A DNA stretch of 64,000 nt, from positions 5,048,229 through 5,112,228 of the forward strand of contig NZ_LT607803.1 of the NCBI RefSeq assembly GCF_900090195.1, read 5' to 3'. Made by a program: the position numbers and the translations under genes. Shown piece after piece: positions 34,148 through 42,037 of the stretch; within the stretch, counting starts at the first letter, position 1, and each line of letters begins with the position of its first letter. Origin of the DNA: Variovorax sp. HW608. Its GTDB lineage: Bacteria; Pseudomonadota; Gammaproteobacteria; Burkholderiales; Burkholderiaceae_C. Under the pieces are notes generated by a model. That model was not told the DNA's origin. It ran no database searches and saw only the letters and a list, made by a program, of their open reading frames with translations.

Positions 34148-34511
34148 GCGGGGGATTCCGCCGCCGGATCAGCGTCGGTCTCATTCCGATATCCGCGCGC
34201 AGCGGCTTGCACACCCATCCTGCGACATTGCGCACGTCGTTGGAAACGTGCTCGAGCAGGATGTTGTCGTAGACCCGGCCGTGTCTGTTGGCGAACCTCG
34301 CTTTCTCGTCGATGAGAATCTGCTTGCTGTTGGCGCACGTGAGGCTGCGGTCGATGCCCGCACGCTGGTGCTCGCCGTCTTGCCGGTGGTCACAGCATGC
34401 GATGAGATCGGGGTAGGCCTTGCGGTAGATCTCGAGCCAGATCGGCAGGTCGGACACGCTATGGCTGCGGGCAAGCGATTCGCTGAAAACGTGATGCCCG
34501 CTCCAGGTCAT
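34148..34511 (-). pseudogene. truncated phage gene (3' end lost)
   Basis: The frame from ATG 34511 encodes MTWSGHHVFSESLARSHSVS, then ICRKAYP-like IYRKAYPDLIACCDH, then IDRSLTCANSKQILIDEKAR and VAGWVCKPLRAD. This is a pattern I associate with an uncharacterised phage protein near recombination or methylase genes. Family members continue past CKPLRAD for another stretch; here the similarity ends near 34,195, and the open frame then runs out of register through the methyltransferase gene to 32,976. A deletion or frameshift near 34,190 is the simplest explanation. Its start overlaps the ParB-MT-A70 stop (ATGA). Confidence 0.6.
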
Positions 34512-35776
34512 GCGCGTCCCCTCTCAGCCTGATTGCCCCATGCACCCCAGCCGGTGCGAGGGCTGCGGCTGAACATTTCGAGCTTGGGCAACTCGGGGTA
34601 CATGGCCTCGATGAACTCGTAGACCTCCACCGGCTTCACGCTATGCTCGCCGCGCTCGAACGCGAACACCGAGGATGGTCGGTTTTCTGGCAGCGGCGTT
34701 GGCGGCTCACCTCTGGTGGCGACGAGCAGCAACTCGTGTTGCTGGCGAAAGTAGTAGCCCATGCCGAGCTTGCGCTTGTCCCACACGGCGCACGTCCGGT
34801 AGGTGAACCCCCACGCGGGCAACACCTCCATCGCATCGGCGAGCTTCGGGGAGGTCGCCCACATGTACAGGACGCAGTCGTCGAACGCGATCTCCTGCAC
34901 CGGAAGCGACATGATGTCCTGCAGGTCCAGTGTCGGGTACTGGTTCTCGATGGCGCGGCTTTCCGTCTCGACGTAGTCGTAGCGCCAAGGCGGATCGCAG
35001 TAGATGACGGGGTATCGCTCGGCCAGCTGCAGCAACGGCGCATCGCCGCGACTGATCTGCGCGATCTTTTCCATGCGCTGCGTGCGACGCCGCCGTGCTC
35101 GCGCAGCTCGCACCTCTTTCGCCGCGGTGAGCCATGCACCGCGCCCCTGCACCATGACTTCGACCTGCTTGTCCTGCGACAGCGTCGCTATGTCGGCGGC
35201 TGCATTGATCGACACCTCACCCGCACGCACCGCGCTCAGTAGATTGCTGCTCGGCTGCTCGGCCAGGATCGTCTCTACCTTGCCGATGGTGTCGTGCGAA
35301 ACGCCGGCGCGTGCAGCAAGCTCACGGTCCGTCTTACCCTGACCAGAATTCTGGTCAGGGTCTGCCCTGACTCCAGCAAGCATCCGCGACCGTGCCCGCG
35401 CTTCGATGATGGGCTTGGCAACGAGGGCCAGCTCGGCACGCTGGAAGTCGGTGAGGTTTCGCCGGCCTGCTTGGTTGGCGATGATCCACAGCTTGGCGCT
35501 GTCGCGGTCGGCGAGTTCGAGATACTCGATGCGGTACTCGATTCCAAGGCGCTCGCAGATCTCGCGGCGGTTGTGGCCGTCCAGCAAGACAGGATCTGCA
35601 TCGCGACGCCACGCCACCAGTGCATCGCGACAACCTTCTTGCACGAGGTTGCGTTCCAGCTGTTCGCGTTCCTCGCTCCGTAGCGGCGGAATGATCGCGC
35701 GAAACTCATCGTCTACAACAAGCAGCATGTCGGCGCTCGCGCTACCGTTGATCGACGGCTGGCGGGTGGCGGCCAT
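34508..35776 (-). CDS. ParB-like domain fused to an MT-A70 DNA adenine methyltransferase
   Basis: A 422-residue two-domain protein. Residues 20-235 are ParB-like, with VLLDGHNRREICERLGIEYR as box II and an HTH-like KTDRELAARAGVSHDTIGKV segment. Residues 245-420 are an MT-A70 methyltransferase with catalytic DPPW at 261-264 (VIYCDPPWRYD). It ends in the conserved EMFSRSPRTGWGAWGNQ block typical of the family. Such proteins methylate adenine N6 in phage or island DNA, and the ParB part may give sequence recognition and protect the element from restriction. It is upstream of, and coupled to, the truncated gene. No missing catalytic residue. Confidence 0.88.
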   Translation of the reverse strand: MAATRQPSINGSASADMLLVVDDEFRAIIPPLRSEEREQLERNLVQEGCRDALVAWRRDADPVLLDGHNRREICERLGIEYRIEYLELADRDSAKLWIIANQAGRRNLTDFQRAELALVAKPIIEARARSRMLAGVRADPDQNSGQGKTDRELAARAGVSHDTIGKVETILAEQPSSNLLSAVRAGEVSINAAADIATLSQDKQVEVMVQGRGAWLTAAKEVRAARARRRRTQRMEKIAQISRGDAPLLQLAERYPVIYCDPPWRYDYVETESRAIENQYPTLDLQDIMSLPVQEIAFDDCVLYMWATSPKLADAMEVLPAWGFTYRTCAVWDKRKLGMGYYFRQQHELLLVATRGEPPTPLPENRPSSVFAFERGEHSVKPVEVYEFIEAMYPELPKLEMFSRSPRTGWGAWGNQAERGRA

Positions 35777-35782
35777 GACGCA

Positions 35783-36103
35783 TCAGGCCGCCGCGAGGGC
35801 AGTCGGTCGCGATTTGTTGAAGTGCTCGAGCGCGCGCTCGCCGATCACCTTGAGGCTGTCGGCCGATGCGACCAGCGCATCCTCCAGCGCCTTGTGGGCC
35901 TCGCGACTTTCGTGGAACTCGGACAGCGTGAGGCCCATGGCCTCGGCCGCACGCATGCGCACGAGCGCCGCGATCACGCGATCGCGCGTGACGGGATTGA
36001 GCGGATCAGGCCAATTTCGAATAGCCGCATCGACCACGCCCACGCAATTCGCGGTGCTGCGCACTGTGCCGCCCAAGATCTCAATGGCCCGTTGCTTTCG
36101 CAT
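35783..36103 (-). CDS. small Cro/YdaS-like helix-turn-helix protein
   Basis: A 106-residue protein started at MRKQRAIEILGG (ATG at 36103). Its N-terminal 45 residues (AIEILGGTVRSTANCVGVVD, then AAIRNWPDPL) fit the small phage Cro/YdaS HTH family, in which a glycine-rich turn links the DNA-binding helices. The rest is helical (VIAALVRMRAAEAMGLTLSE). It begins the minus-strand methylase run and borders the repeat-rich control region, whose 10-base tandem repeats start 68 bases upstream of its ATG. It is the best candidate in the window for the protein binding those repeats, although no CI-type repressor with a cleavable domain is present. Confidence 0.68.
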   Translation of the reverse strand: MRKQRAIEILGGTVRSTANCVGVVDAAIRNWPDPLNPVTRDRVIAALVRMRAAEAMGLTLSEFHESREAHKALEDALVASADSLKVIGERALEHFNKSRPTALAAA

Positions 36104-36170
36104 AACGAGCCGCAAGTTAGAACAGTTGTCCAGGGGATGCAACGCGCCGAATTGCAATCAGAAAATTCGT

Positions 36171-36200
36171 GTCCACTCAAGTCCACTCAAGTCCACAAGA
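36171..36200. repeat. three tandem 10-base repeats (GTCCACTCAA), array 1
   Basis: GTCCACTCAA at 36171-36180 and 36181-36190, then GTCCACAAGA at 36191-36200. The 10-base period equals one helical turn. The array lies 68 bases upstream of the minus-strand HTH gene start. Confidence 0.9.
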
Positions 36201-36337
36201 GTCACATGCAAAAAGGGCAAAGCCCCTGCTTGCTACTCGGGATGCGTCAGCGCATTCGGTGCGCTTCGTTCGACTTCATCGAGCCGGTTTTCTCCCGGTC
36301 CAACCTATGCACGGCTGAACATACGTTGCCGACCCAA

Positions 36338-36389
36338 TGTGAAGTTTTCACACTTTTCAGGCGCATAGGTCGAAGGTTTTCAACTTCGA
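36338..36389. promoter_or_regulatory. two palindromes in the control region
   Basis: TGTGAAGTTTTCACA (36338-36352) is a 6+3+6 palindrome, and TCGAAG-GTTTTCAA-CTTCGA (36370-36389) is a 6-bp inverted repeat with an 8-base spacer; both share GTTTTCA in the middle. They lie between the two tandem-repeat arrays and could be operators of a dimeric regulator. Confidence 0.6.
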
Positions 36390-36475
36390 TGTGTGCGCGC
36401 CCACTCGTGAACTCAAGTAGTAACGAAGGGTGATTCAGCCTTCTTTGACAACTGACCAGATAAATGTCCGAAGGA

Positions 36476-36505
36476 GTCCACTCAAGTCCACTCAAGTCCA
36501 CACGT
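36476..36505. repeat. three tandem 10-base repeats (GTCCACTCAA), array 2
   Basis: GTCCACTCAA at 36476-36485 and 36486-36495, then GTCCACACGT at 36496-36505, in the same orientation as array 1 and 305 bases from it. It lies about 140 bases upstream of the first gene of the plus-strand early operon. Confidence 0.9.
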
Positions 36506-36647
36506 TTGGCCGAACAAATATTTGCGAAACCAGCGTTTTGACGTTTCGTCTCTTTACCCCAGGTCCCGTGGTCGCTGATTAGAACAATGCTTTCGTGACT
36601 GGAAAGTGATGACCTGTACACGACCTTACCGAAAGCGAGACATCGAC

Positions 36648-36818
36648 ATGGAGACCCCATTGCAGCAGCAACGCAAGGTGTGTAGCGACATCGGCTCGGA
36701 GCTGATCGCTGCACTGTTGCGCACGACCTGGGCGTCTTGGCAGGTGCAAGCACACGAGCGAGAGGAGAGGATTGACGAGCTGGTGCGGCCGCTCGCCAAC
36801 GGCAGGGCAATCGAATGA
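36648..36818 (+). CDS. 56-residue early phage protein
   Basis: A short helical protein (METPLQQQRKVCSDIGSELI start) that opens the plus-strand early operon. It overlaps the next gene by four bases (ATGA at 36815). Family not recognised. Confidence 0.6.
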   Translation: METPLQQQRKVCSDIGSELIAALLRTTWASWQVQAHEREERIDELVRPLANGRAIE

Positions 36819-36955
36819 TCGCGCCCGTCCAGGTCGAGCACCACCGGGCGCGGCGTAGGGCTCGCGCGCTCTCCTGGTCCGTCGCGTTCATCCTCGGCGT
36901 GCTCGTCGGCTTCATCGGTGCCTTCGTCGCTGCCTTTCTCTGGATCCCGACATGA
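36815..36955 (+). CDS. 46-residue single-span membrane protein
   Basis: Read directly from the sequence: ATG at 36815 overlapping the previous TGA, a basic N-terminus (HHRARRRARA), one membrane helix (WSVAFILGVLVGFIGAFVAA) and a short tail ending in IPT. Its TGA overlaps the start of the RecE-like gene (ATGA-type coupling at 36952). This double coupling and the clear N-in topology make it a real gene although it is very short. Function unknown. Confidence 0.68.
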   Translation: MIAPVQVEHHRARRRARALSWSVAFILGVLVGFIGAFVAAFLWIPT

Positions 36956-37824
36956 GCGCCGCCGTCATGCGCGAGCCGGCGCGCACCGGCCTTGTCTGCG
37001 ATCTGCCCATCGAGCAGTACCACGCTGACACGGGCTCGATCAGCAAGAGCGGTCTGGACGACATGGCGCGCAGTCCCGCGCACTACTACGCCCGGCACTT
37101 GGACCCGAAGCGGCCCGCGCCGCGCGAGAAGGCGGGGCAGCTGGAAGGAACGCTCGCGCACTGCGCGACGCTCGAACCCGATCAGTTCGCGCGCCGCTAT
37201 CGCGTCGGTGCCAACGTCAATCGCAACACGAAGGTCTGGAAGGCGTTCGCCGAGAAGGCGCAGGCCGATGGCCTGGAGCCGATCCAGCTGTACCAGTACG
37301 AAGCGGCGAGGCTGCAGGCCGAGAGCGTTCGATCGTTGCCCGAGGTCAAGGAAGCCCTGGCCGAGGGCCATGCCGAGGTCTCCGCGTACTGGCGCGACGA
37401 AGCCACGCAGGTGCTATGCCGCTGCCGGCCCGACTGGACGAGCCCGACCGGCATGTCGGGCTGCATCCTGGTGGATGTGAAGACCTATGCCGATGCATCG
37501 GCCAGCCAGTTCGTGCGCCAGATCGCGCGCAAGTCCTATGCGGCGCAGGCCGCGTACTACTCGGACGGCTTCGCGGCTGCCTCGGGACTGACCGTGCATG
37601 GCTTTGTGTTCGTGGCCGTGGAGAGCGAGTGGCCGCATGCGGCGGCTTGCTACATGCTGGACGACGAATCTCTCGAAGCGGGCCGCCGCTGGTACCAGCG
37701 GCACCTGGCCACCTATGCCGAGTGCCTTCGCATCGGCGAGTGGCCGGGCTATTCCGCGCGCATCGAGCTGCTCTCTCTGCCGCGTTGGGCCACCGTGGAA
37801 ACCACCACCATCGACGAGGATTGA
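36952..37824 (+). CDS. RecE/ExoVIII-like exonuclease (PD-(D/E)xK, DUF3799-type)
   Basis: A 290-residue protein resembling the nuclease domain of RecE/exonuclease VIII. Features are the ISKSGLDDMARSPAHYYARH lead, GTLAHCATLEPDQF (HxxxLEP motif), CRCRPDW with its aspartate, ILVDVKTYADA (the D-x-K motif), and the late QAAYYSDGFAA segment with the conserved Q-x-x-x-Y. It should degrade one strand of linear duplex DNA to make 3' tails. RecT follows two bases later, giving the classic RecE-RecT annealing pair of phages. Confidence 0.87.
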   Translation: MSAAVMREPARTGLVCDLPIEQYHADTGSISKSGLDDMARSPAHYYARHLDPKRPAPREKAGQLEGTLAHCATLEPDQFARRYRVGANVNRNTKVWKAFAEKAQADGLEPIQLYQYEAARLQAESVRSLPEVKEALAEGHAEVSAYWRDEATQVLCRCRPDWTSPTGMSGCILVDVKTYADASASQFVRQIARKSYAAQAAYYSDGFAAASGLTVHGFVFVAVESEWPHAAACYMLDDESLEAGRRWYQRHLATYAECLRIGEWPGYSARIELLSLPRWATVETTTIDED

Positions 37825-37825
37825 C

Positions 37826-38929
37826 ATGCCCTCCACCACCATCAACGAACTGCGCCGCGGCGACAAGCCCGAGGCACCGCCGAACAGCTACGAGGGCCTC
37901 AAGCGCCAGCTCGAAGGCAGCAAGCACGAATTCCTGCCGCTCCTGGGGAGCCAGGCGAACGTGGATGCCTTCGTGCGCGTGGTGCTCAACGCGGTGCTGG
38001 CCAATCCAGCCCTGACCACGTGCAACAGGCGCTCGCTGATTGCCGCGTGCATGAAGTCCGCGATGGATGGCCTGATGCCCGACGCGCGGGAAGCGGTTCT
38101 GAACGTCTACAACACGAAGGTGAAGGACCCGCAGACCGGCAGAGAGAACTGGGTGCCGATGGCGCAGTACCTGCCGATGGTCGGAGGCATGATCAAGGGC
38201 CTGTACGAAAGCGGGCTCGTGAGCATGGTCGATGCGGCCGCGGTGTTCGAGAAGGACCGCTTTCTCTTTCGGCGCGGCGACGCTCCGGTGCTTGAGCACG
38301 AGCCGACCTCGGAGGACGATCCGGGCCGCGTGAAGGCCGCCTACGTGGTGGTTCGCATGACCAGCGGCGAACTCAAGCGCGAGGTCATGTTCCGGCGCGA
38401 CATCGAGGCCGTGCGCGCCGTGAGCAAGTCCGGCACCGGCGAGGCTTCGCCCTGGGTCAAGTGGTACGACCAGCAGGCGATCAAGAGCGTGATCAAGCGA
38501 GCGGCCAAGCAGCTGCCGCGCATGGACCGGCTCGACCGCCTCATTGCGCATGACAACGAGGCGATCGGAATTGCGGGGCAGACCGGACTGGGCGACATCG
38601 TGGCGCCTGCTGCACCGGGCGTCGAATCGCTCGCGTTCGATCCGAGCCCGACCGTGGCCGACCTCACGGGCGCCGAGGTCGTGAAGGAGAAGGAACCGGT
38701 CGCGGCGCGGACCTCGCGGCCGCGGCCGAAGCAGTCAACGTCGCCCGCAGCCGAAGGGCCAGCGCCGCCACCGCCGCCCATGGGCGTCACCTATGCGCAG
38801 CTCGAAGAAGCGATGAACGCTGCGCCCGATCGGGATGTGGCCGACCAGGTGCTCGATCGCGGGCGGGAACTGCCCGACGTTGAGCGCGAGGATCTCGCGC
38901 GCCTGTACGAAACCCGCTTCTCTGACTGA
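37826..38929 (+). CDS. recT: RecT-family single-strand annealing protein
   Basis: A 367-residue recombinase. Core RecT motifs are RVVLNAVLANPALTTCNRRS, the KSAMDGLMPDAREAV helix, VPMAQYLPMVGGMIKGLYES, then WVKWYDQQAIKSVIKRAAKQ. The C-terminal ~120 residues are proline/alanine-rich with a final helical part (YAQLEEAMNAAPDRDVADQV), longer than in E. coli RecT. Paired with the RecE-like nuclease just upstream, it anneals complementary single strands during phage recombination. The coordinates use ATG 37826, two bases after the nuclease stop. Confidence 0.92.
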   Translation: MPSTTINELRRGDKPEAPPNSYEGLKRQLEGSKHEFLPLLGSQANVDAFVRVVLNAVLANPALTTCNRRSLIAACMKSAMDGLMPDAREAVLNVYNTKVKDPQTGRENWVPMAQYLPMVGGMIKGLYESGLVSMVDAAAVFEKDRFLFRRGDAPVLEHEPTSEDDPGRVKAAYVVVRMTSGELKREVMFRRDIEAVRAVSKSGTGEASPWVKWYDQQAIKSVIKRAAKQLPRMDRLDRLIAHDNEAIGIAGQTGLGDIVAPAAPGVESLAFDPSPTVADLTGAEVVKEKEPVAARTSRPRPKQSTSPAAEGPAPPPPPMGVTYAQLEEAMNAAPDRDVADQVLDRGRELPDVEREDLARLYETRFSD

Positions 38930-38977
38930 CCTAACCAACCCTGGCGAGTGGGTGTTCTGACCGAAGGAAGGATTGCG

Positions 38978-39685
38978 ATGATATTCGAGATCAAGACGAT
39001 GTCGACGGTGCGCATCATTCACGTCAACCCGTGCGCTGAAAAGCACGGCGGCGAGAACGTGCCGGCTGTCGACCTGAAGCTGCGCATGGAGACATCCAAC
39101 GTAGCGCTGTCGATGTTCCACCCGGAACTGATGCAGGCCCTGTACTACTCAAGCGAAAGCACACGGGCGCAGAACCACATCGAGGGGGTCGAACCGGTCG
39201 CAGCGCCGAACCGGGTCTTCGAGAAGCTGCTGCCACTGCGCTGGAAGGACGAGGGCACCGGCTACACCCTGCGCATCGATCACGGCCTGGGCGGGAAATC
39301 CGATCTTGTCCTTGGCGACTGCACGATCAACGACTTTGCGATCGATCCCAAGGAAGGCGGCACGGTCGGTCTGACCTGGCGGCTGCAATGCACGAGCGCG
39401 GGTGAACGCGAGCTTGGAAAGTTGGCCATGCTGACCGAGTGCGACGTTAAGGCCACGCTCACCCTGTCCGAGGACGACGGCGTTCTGTGGCCGTTCCCCG
39501 GCACCCGATCGGCCGAAGACCAGGTGCAGCGCTCCAGCGCCGCCGCCACCGCGCCGGCACCACCGCCGACGGTCACCACACGCAAGCGCAGGACCGTGGC
39601 GAAGGACGGCGCGAAGGATGCATCGCAGGTTTTCGTAGATCAGCATGCCCAGCCCGTTAAAGGCCCTCGCCATGACCATCGATGA
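38978..39685 (+). CDS. phage protein following recT, function unknown
   Basis: A 235-residue protein started at MIFEIKTMSTVRIIHVNPCA (ATG 38978, GGAAGGA upstream). The first ~165 residues look like an alternating alpha/beta domain (VALSMFHPELMQALYYSS, then YTLRIDHGLGGKSDLVLGD). The C-terminus is a basic Ala/Pro-rich tail (TTRKRRTVAKDGAKD). Proteins in this slot are often single-strand binding or recombination accessories, and the basic tail would suit nucleic-acid contact. Not recognised as SSB; no firm function. Confidence 0.62.
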   Translation: MIFEIKTMSTVRIIHVNPCAEKHGGENVPAVDLKLRMETSNVALSMFHPELMQALYYSSESTRAQNHIEGVEPVAAPNRVFEKLLPLRWKDEGTGYTLRIDHGLGGKSDLVLGDCTINDFAIDPKEGGTVGLTWRLQCTSAGERELGKLAMLTECDVKATLTLSEDDGVLWPFPGTRSAEDQVQRSSAAATAPAPPPTVTTRKRRTVAKDGAKDASQVFVDQHAQPVKGPRHDHR

Positions 39686-39890
39686 CATGCTCGCCGTGCC
39701 CGGCTTCTATGCCATGTCCACCCTGTCCAGGGCGGCGGTGGTCTATACGACCGTGGAGGTCGATGCCGATGGCACGGTCTATCAGCTCACCCGCGCCGGC
39801 CGGCGCGATCGCGTGCTGCACCCCGAGACGTGGGTAGCGGATGCGATCGTGCTCGGCCGCATCGATGACCCCAAGCGAAAGGCTCACTGA
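39672..39890 (+). CDS. small phage protein
   Basis: A 72-residue protein from MTIDDMLAVPGFYAMSTLSR (ATG 39672; an upstream in-frame ATG at 39645 would add nine residues). It overlaps the end of the previous gene and shares ATGA with the next. The centre (AVVYTTVEVDADGTVYQLTR) reads as a beta hairpin. Function unknown. Confidence 0.6.
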   Translation: MTIDDMLAVPGFYAMSTLSRAAVVYTTVEVDADGTVYQLTRAGRRDRVLHPETWVADAIVLGRIDDPKRKAH

Positions 39891-40327
39891 TGACCGAACC
39901 GCTCACCCTCACCGATCAGGAACGCGTCGAGCACGTCGCGCGCATGATGCGCGAGCTGCTCACCGAGCATCGCCTGGCGGGCTGCTTTTTCCTGAGCGCC
40001 CCGACGCACTGTGCCGACGCGATCATGTTCGACACGGCGCCGTGGCTGCGCCTGAAGCTTGAAACCGACGACGAGGGCGTGACGATCGGCGCGCGCATGC
40101 GCTCCAAGCTCGACGAGTACCGCGCGCGGGGCCTGGCCGAGGCCGAGGCCCGTGCGGCGCAGGGCGCCGATATCTCGGCGACGATCAACACGCTCGATTT
40201 CCTGGCCGTGCACATGGCGCAATTCTCAATGGTGGTCCTGCAGCTCGCGAGCCAGACGCAGCAGCACTTCGGCTCGGTGACCACCAGCGAGCGCGTTGGA
40301 GACGCATGGGGAAGGAAGCCCTCATGA
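39890..40327 (+). CDS. 145-residue phage protein
   Basis: A helical protein (LTDQERVEHVARMMRELLTE start, later ATINTLDFLAVHMAQFSMVV) coupled by overlaps to both neighbours. No motif recognised. Confidence 0.62.
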   Translation: MTEPLTLTDQERVEHVARMMRELLTEHRLAGCFFLSAPTHCADAIMFDTAPWLRLKLETDDEGVTIGARMRSKLDEYRARGLAEAEARAAQGADISATINTLDFLAVHMAQFSMVVLQLASQTQQHFGSVTTSERVGDAWGRKPS

Positions 40328-40965
40328 CGCGCCAGTCCTTCATGCCGCATACCGAGGCCTTCGCCAAGATCTTCACGAACGCGAGCGAGCGCGAGCGCAC
40401 GATGCTCGGCGAGATGCATCTGCACTACGAGGGCCAGGTGCGGAAGATGGTCGAGCAGGGCCACGAGCCTCACAACATCGCGCACACGCTGAACGGCCTG
40501 GTCGACGACAGCGTGGCCGAGACGCTCAAGACTCGCAACGGCCGCCAGGTGCAGTGCAAGCGTGGCTGCGCGGCGTGCTGCAAGATCCATGTGAGCATCA
40601 CTCTCGCGGAGGCGAGCCTGCTGCTGATCGCGGCCGAGCAGAAGCGCATCGAACTCGACTGGGACAAGGTGGAGCGCCAGGCCGAGCATGGCCTCGCGAC
40701 ATGGAAGGAGCTGCCCCCGGGCGACCGGCGCTGCGTGTTTCTGAACGAGAAGGACGAGTGTCGGGCCTACGAGCATCGCCCTGCGGCGTGCCGCAAGTAC
40801 CTCGTTGCGAGCGACCCGAAGAACTGCAACACGTACAAGTACCCCGACGCCGAGGTGAGGATCGTGGCGCCCATCGTCGGGGAGGCCGTTGTGAGCTCGA
40901 TGCTCGGCGTGCTCGACTGGGGCTCGATGCCGCGGATGTTGAAGGAGATCCACCATGGCCGTTGA
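40324..40965 (+). CDS. YkgJ-family cysteine-cluster (metal-binding) protein
   Basis: A 213-residue protein with the YkgJ/UPF0153 cysteine pattern: CKRGCAACC around residue 80, then RRCVFLNEKDECRAYEHRP, AACRKY and NCNTYK. The clustered cysteines are thought to chelate zinc or iron. I start it at ATG 40324, which overlaps the previous stop (ATGA), rather than the in-frame ATG at 40306. Family members are common in phages and plasmids, with no defined reaction. Confidence 0.82.
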   Translation: MTRQSFMPHTEAFAKIFTNASERERTMLGEMHLHYEGQVRKMVEQGHEPHNIAHTLNGLVDDSVAETLKTRNGRQVQCKRGCAACCKIHVSITLAEASLLLIAAEQKRIELDWDKVERQAEHGLATWKELPPGDRRCVFLNEKDECRAYEHRPAACRKYLVASDPKNCNTYKYPDAEVRIVAPIVGEAVVSSMLGVLDWGSMPRMLKEIHHGR

Positions 40966-41293
40966 CGCATCCACCTTTCACCTCGCCGCGGTTCTCTGCG
41001 ACCTGAGCCTTGACCGGCTCTATCACATGACCGGTCTCTTTGGGATGCCGGATCACGCTGCAGAGATCCGCTCGGTCGACAAGGGCCGGCTGGTCGCGCG
41101 CATCGTCACGCAGGGCATCGGCGCGATCGAGTCGTTCAGCTCTGGCGAGGTCAGCGTGGTCTTGTTCGCCTGCCTCGTCGGAATGAAGAGGGACGGGGCC
41201 AGCGATGCGGACCTGCGCGGCGTGCTGCAAACGCTGCAAAGCGCAGCAAAGACCAACGAGGTCCTGCGTCGTGCGATGGGAGCCGCGTCATGA
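40955..41293 (+). CDS. 112-residue phage protein
   Basis: Starts at MAVDASTFHLAAVL with GAAGGAG upstream, overlapping the YkgJ-like gene by 11 bases and the next gene by four. Helical, with no recognised family. Confidence 0.6.
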   Translation: MAVDASTFHLAAVLCDLSLDRLYHMTGLFGMPDHAAEIRSVDKGRLVARIVTQGIGAIESFSSGEVSVVLFACLVGMKRDGASDADLRGVLQTLQSAAKTNEVLRRAMGAAS

Positions 41294-41586
41294 TGAAGCT
41301 GGAAGACCATCAATTCGCGAGCGCCTGCCCCTACTGCGCGCGCCGGCACCAGTTCGCCAGCAACGCGACCGATGGCCCGCGGCCCAAGGACGGCGACTAC
41401 TCGCTTTGCATCGGCTGCGGCCACTTCGGCATCTTCGATCACGCCGCGCCGGACGGCATCCGCCGCACCACGGCCGGGGAAGCCGCCGAGATCTCGATGA
41501 ACCCGGACGCCTCGCGGGTGCAGCTCGCCTGGCGCATGGCGGACCAGAGACGCCGCGCTGCGGCGCAGGGGCGCGGCCATGCGTGA
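41290..41586 (+). CDS. small zinc-ribbon phage protein
   Basis: A 98-residue protein with two CxxC pairs, CPYC (residue 14) and CIGCG (residue 40), which should bind one zinc ion. A helical C-terminus follows (AEISMNPDASRVQLAWRMAD). Start and stop overlap both neighbours. It may contact nucleic acid or protein; function unknown. Confidence 0.68.
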   Translation: MMKLEDHQFASACPYCARRHQFASNATDGPRPKDGDYSLCIGCGHFGIFDHAAPDGIRRTTAGEAAEISMNPDASRVQLAWRMADQRRRAAAQGRGHA

Positions 41587-41959
41587 GAAGCTGCCCTTCA
41601 CTCCTTTCCGATGCGTGATCCGCACCGACGGGCGCATCGAACGCCTGGACAAGCCGGTCACGTTCGCCGAGATCGAGAAGCTCATCGGCGCGGCGATGAC
41701 CGATAGCGTCGTGCTGCGCCAGTTCGGTGAGCATCCGATCCACGTGATGATCGTCGATGACCTCGGCTACGAGACGACGCTGATCGACCACGGCGGCGGG
41801 CGCTTCGAGCAGCGCTGCACCAAGGCGCGCAAGCCCGTGAACGCCGAGGCCACGCGCCTGTACCACACAACCTGCGTGCCCGGCGCCACGCACCAGATCG
41901 TGGGCGACGTCGTCGTCGTTCCTGACTACGACTACGAGACGCCGGCGAGGTCCCTCTGA
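41579..41959 (+). CDS. 126-residue phage protein, DUF3846-like look
   Basis: An alpha/beta protein (TDGRIERLDKPVTFAEIEKL, then IHVMIVDDLGYETTLIDHGG, then ATHQIVGDVVVV). The IIGxVVV-type ending with a preceding polar strand is reminiscent of DUF3846 proteins, but I would not insist. It overlaps the zinc-ribbon gene by eight bases. Confidence 0.55.
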   Translation: MREKLPFTPFRCVIRTDGRIERLDKPVTFAEIEKLIGAAMTDSVVLRQFGEHPIHVMIVDDLGYETTLIDHGGGRFEQRCTKARKPVNAEATRLYHTTCVPGATHQIVGDVVVVPDYDYETPARSL

Positions 41960-42037
41960 TGCGTCCCGCGCTCGCCTGTCATCCTCCCGATTGATGACGC
42001 CGACCTCTTCACCGCAGCCATAAGGTAAAGGAATGTC

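Larger units (their letters stand above)
36104..36647. promoter_or_regulatory. bidirectional control region of the early genes
   Basis: This 544-base stretch separates the minus-strand HTH/methylase run from the plus-strand early operon and contains no gene I can support. It is visibly more AT-rich than its flanks. It holds two triple arrays of a 10-base repeat (entries at 36171 and 36476) and two palindromes (36338-36389). Divergent promoters and operators of the prophage switch are expected here. Confidence 0.7.

Noticed and set aside
32976..34190. Continuation of the 34,511 frame through the methyltransferase and HNH genes
   Set aside because: Only its first ~110 codons look like a real protein; the rest overlaps two recognisable genes in another frame.
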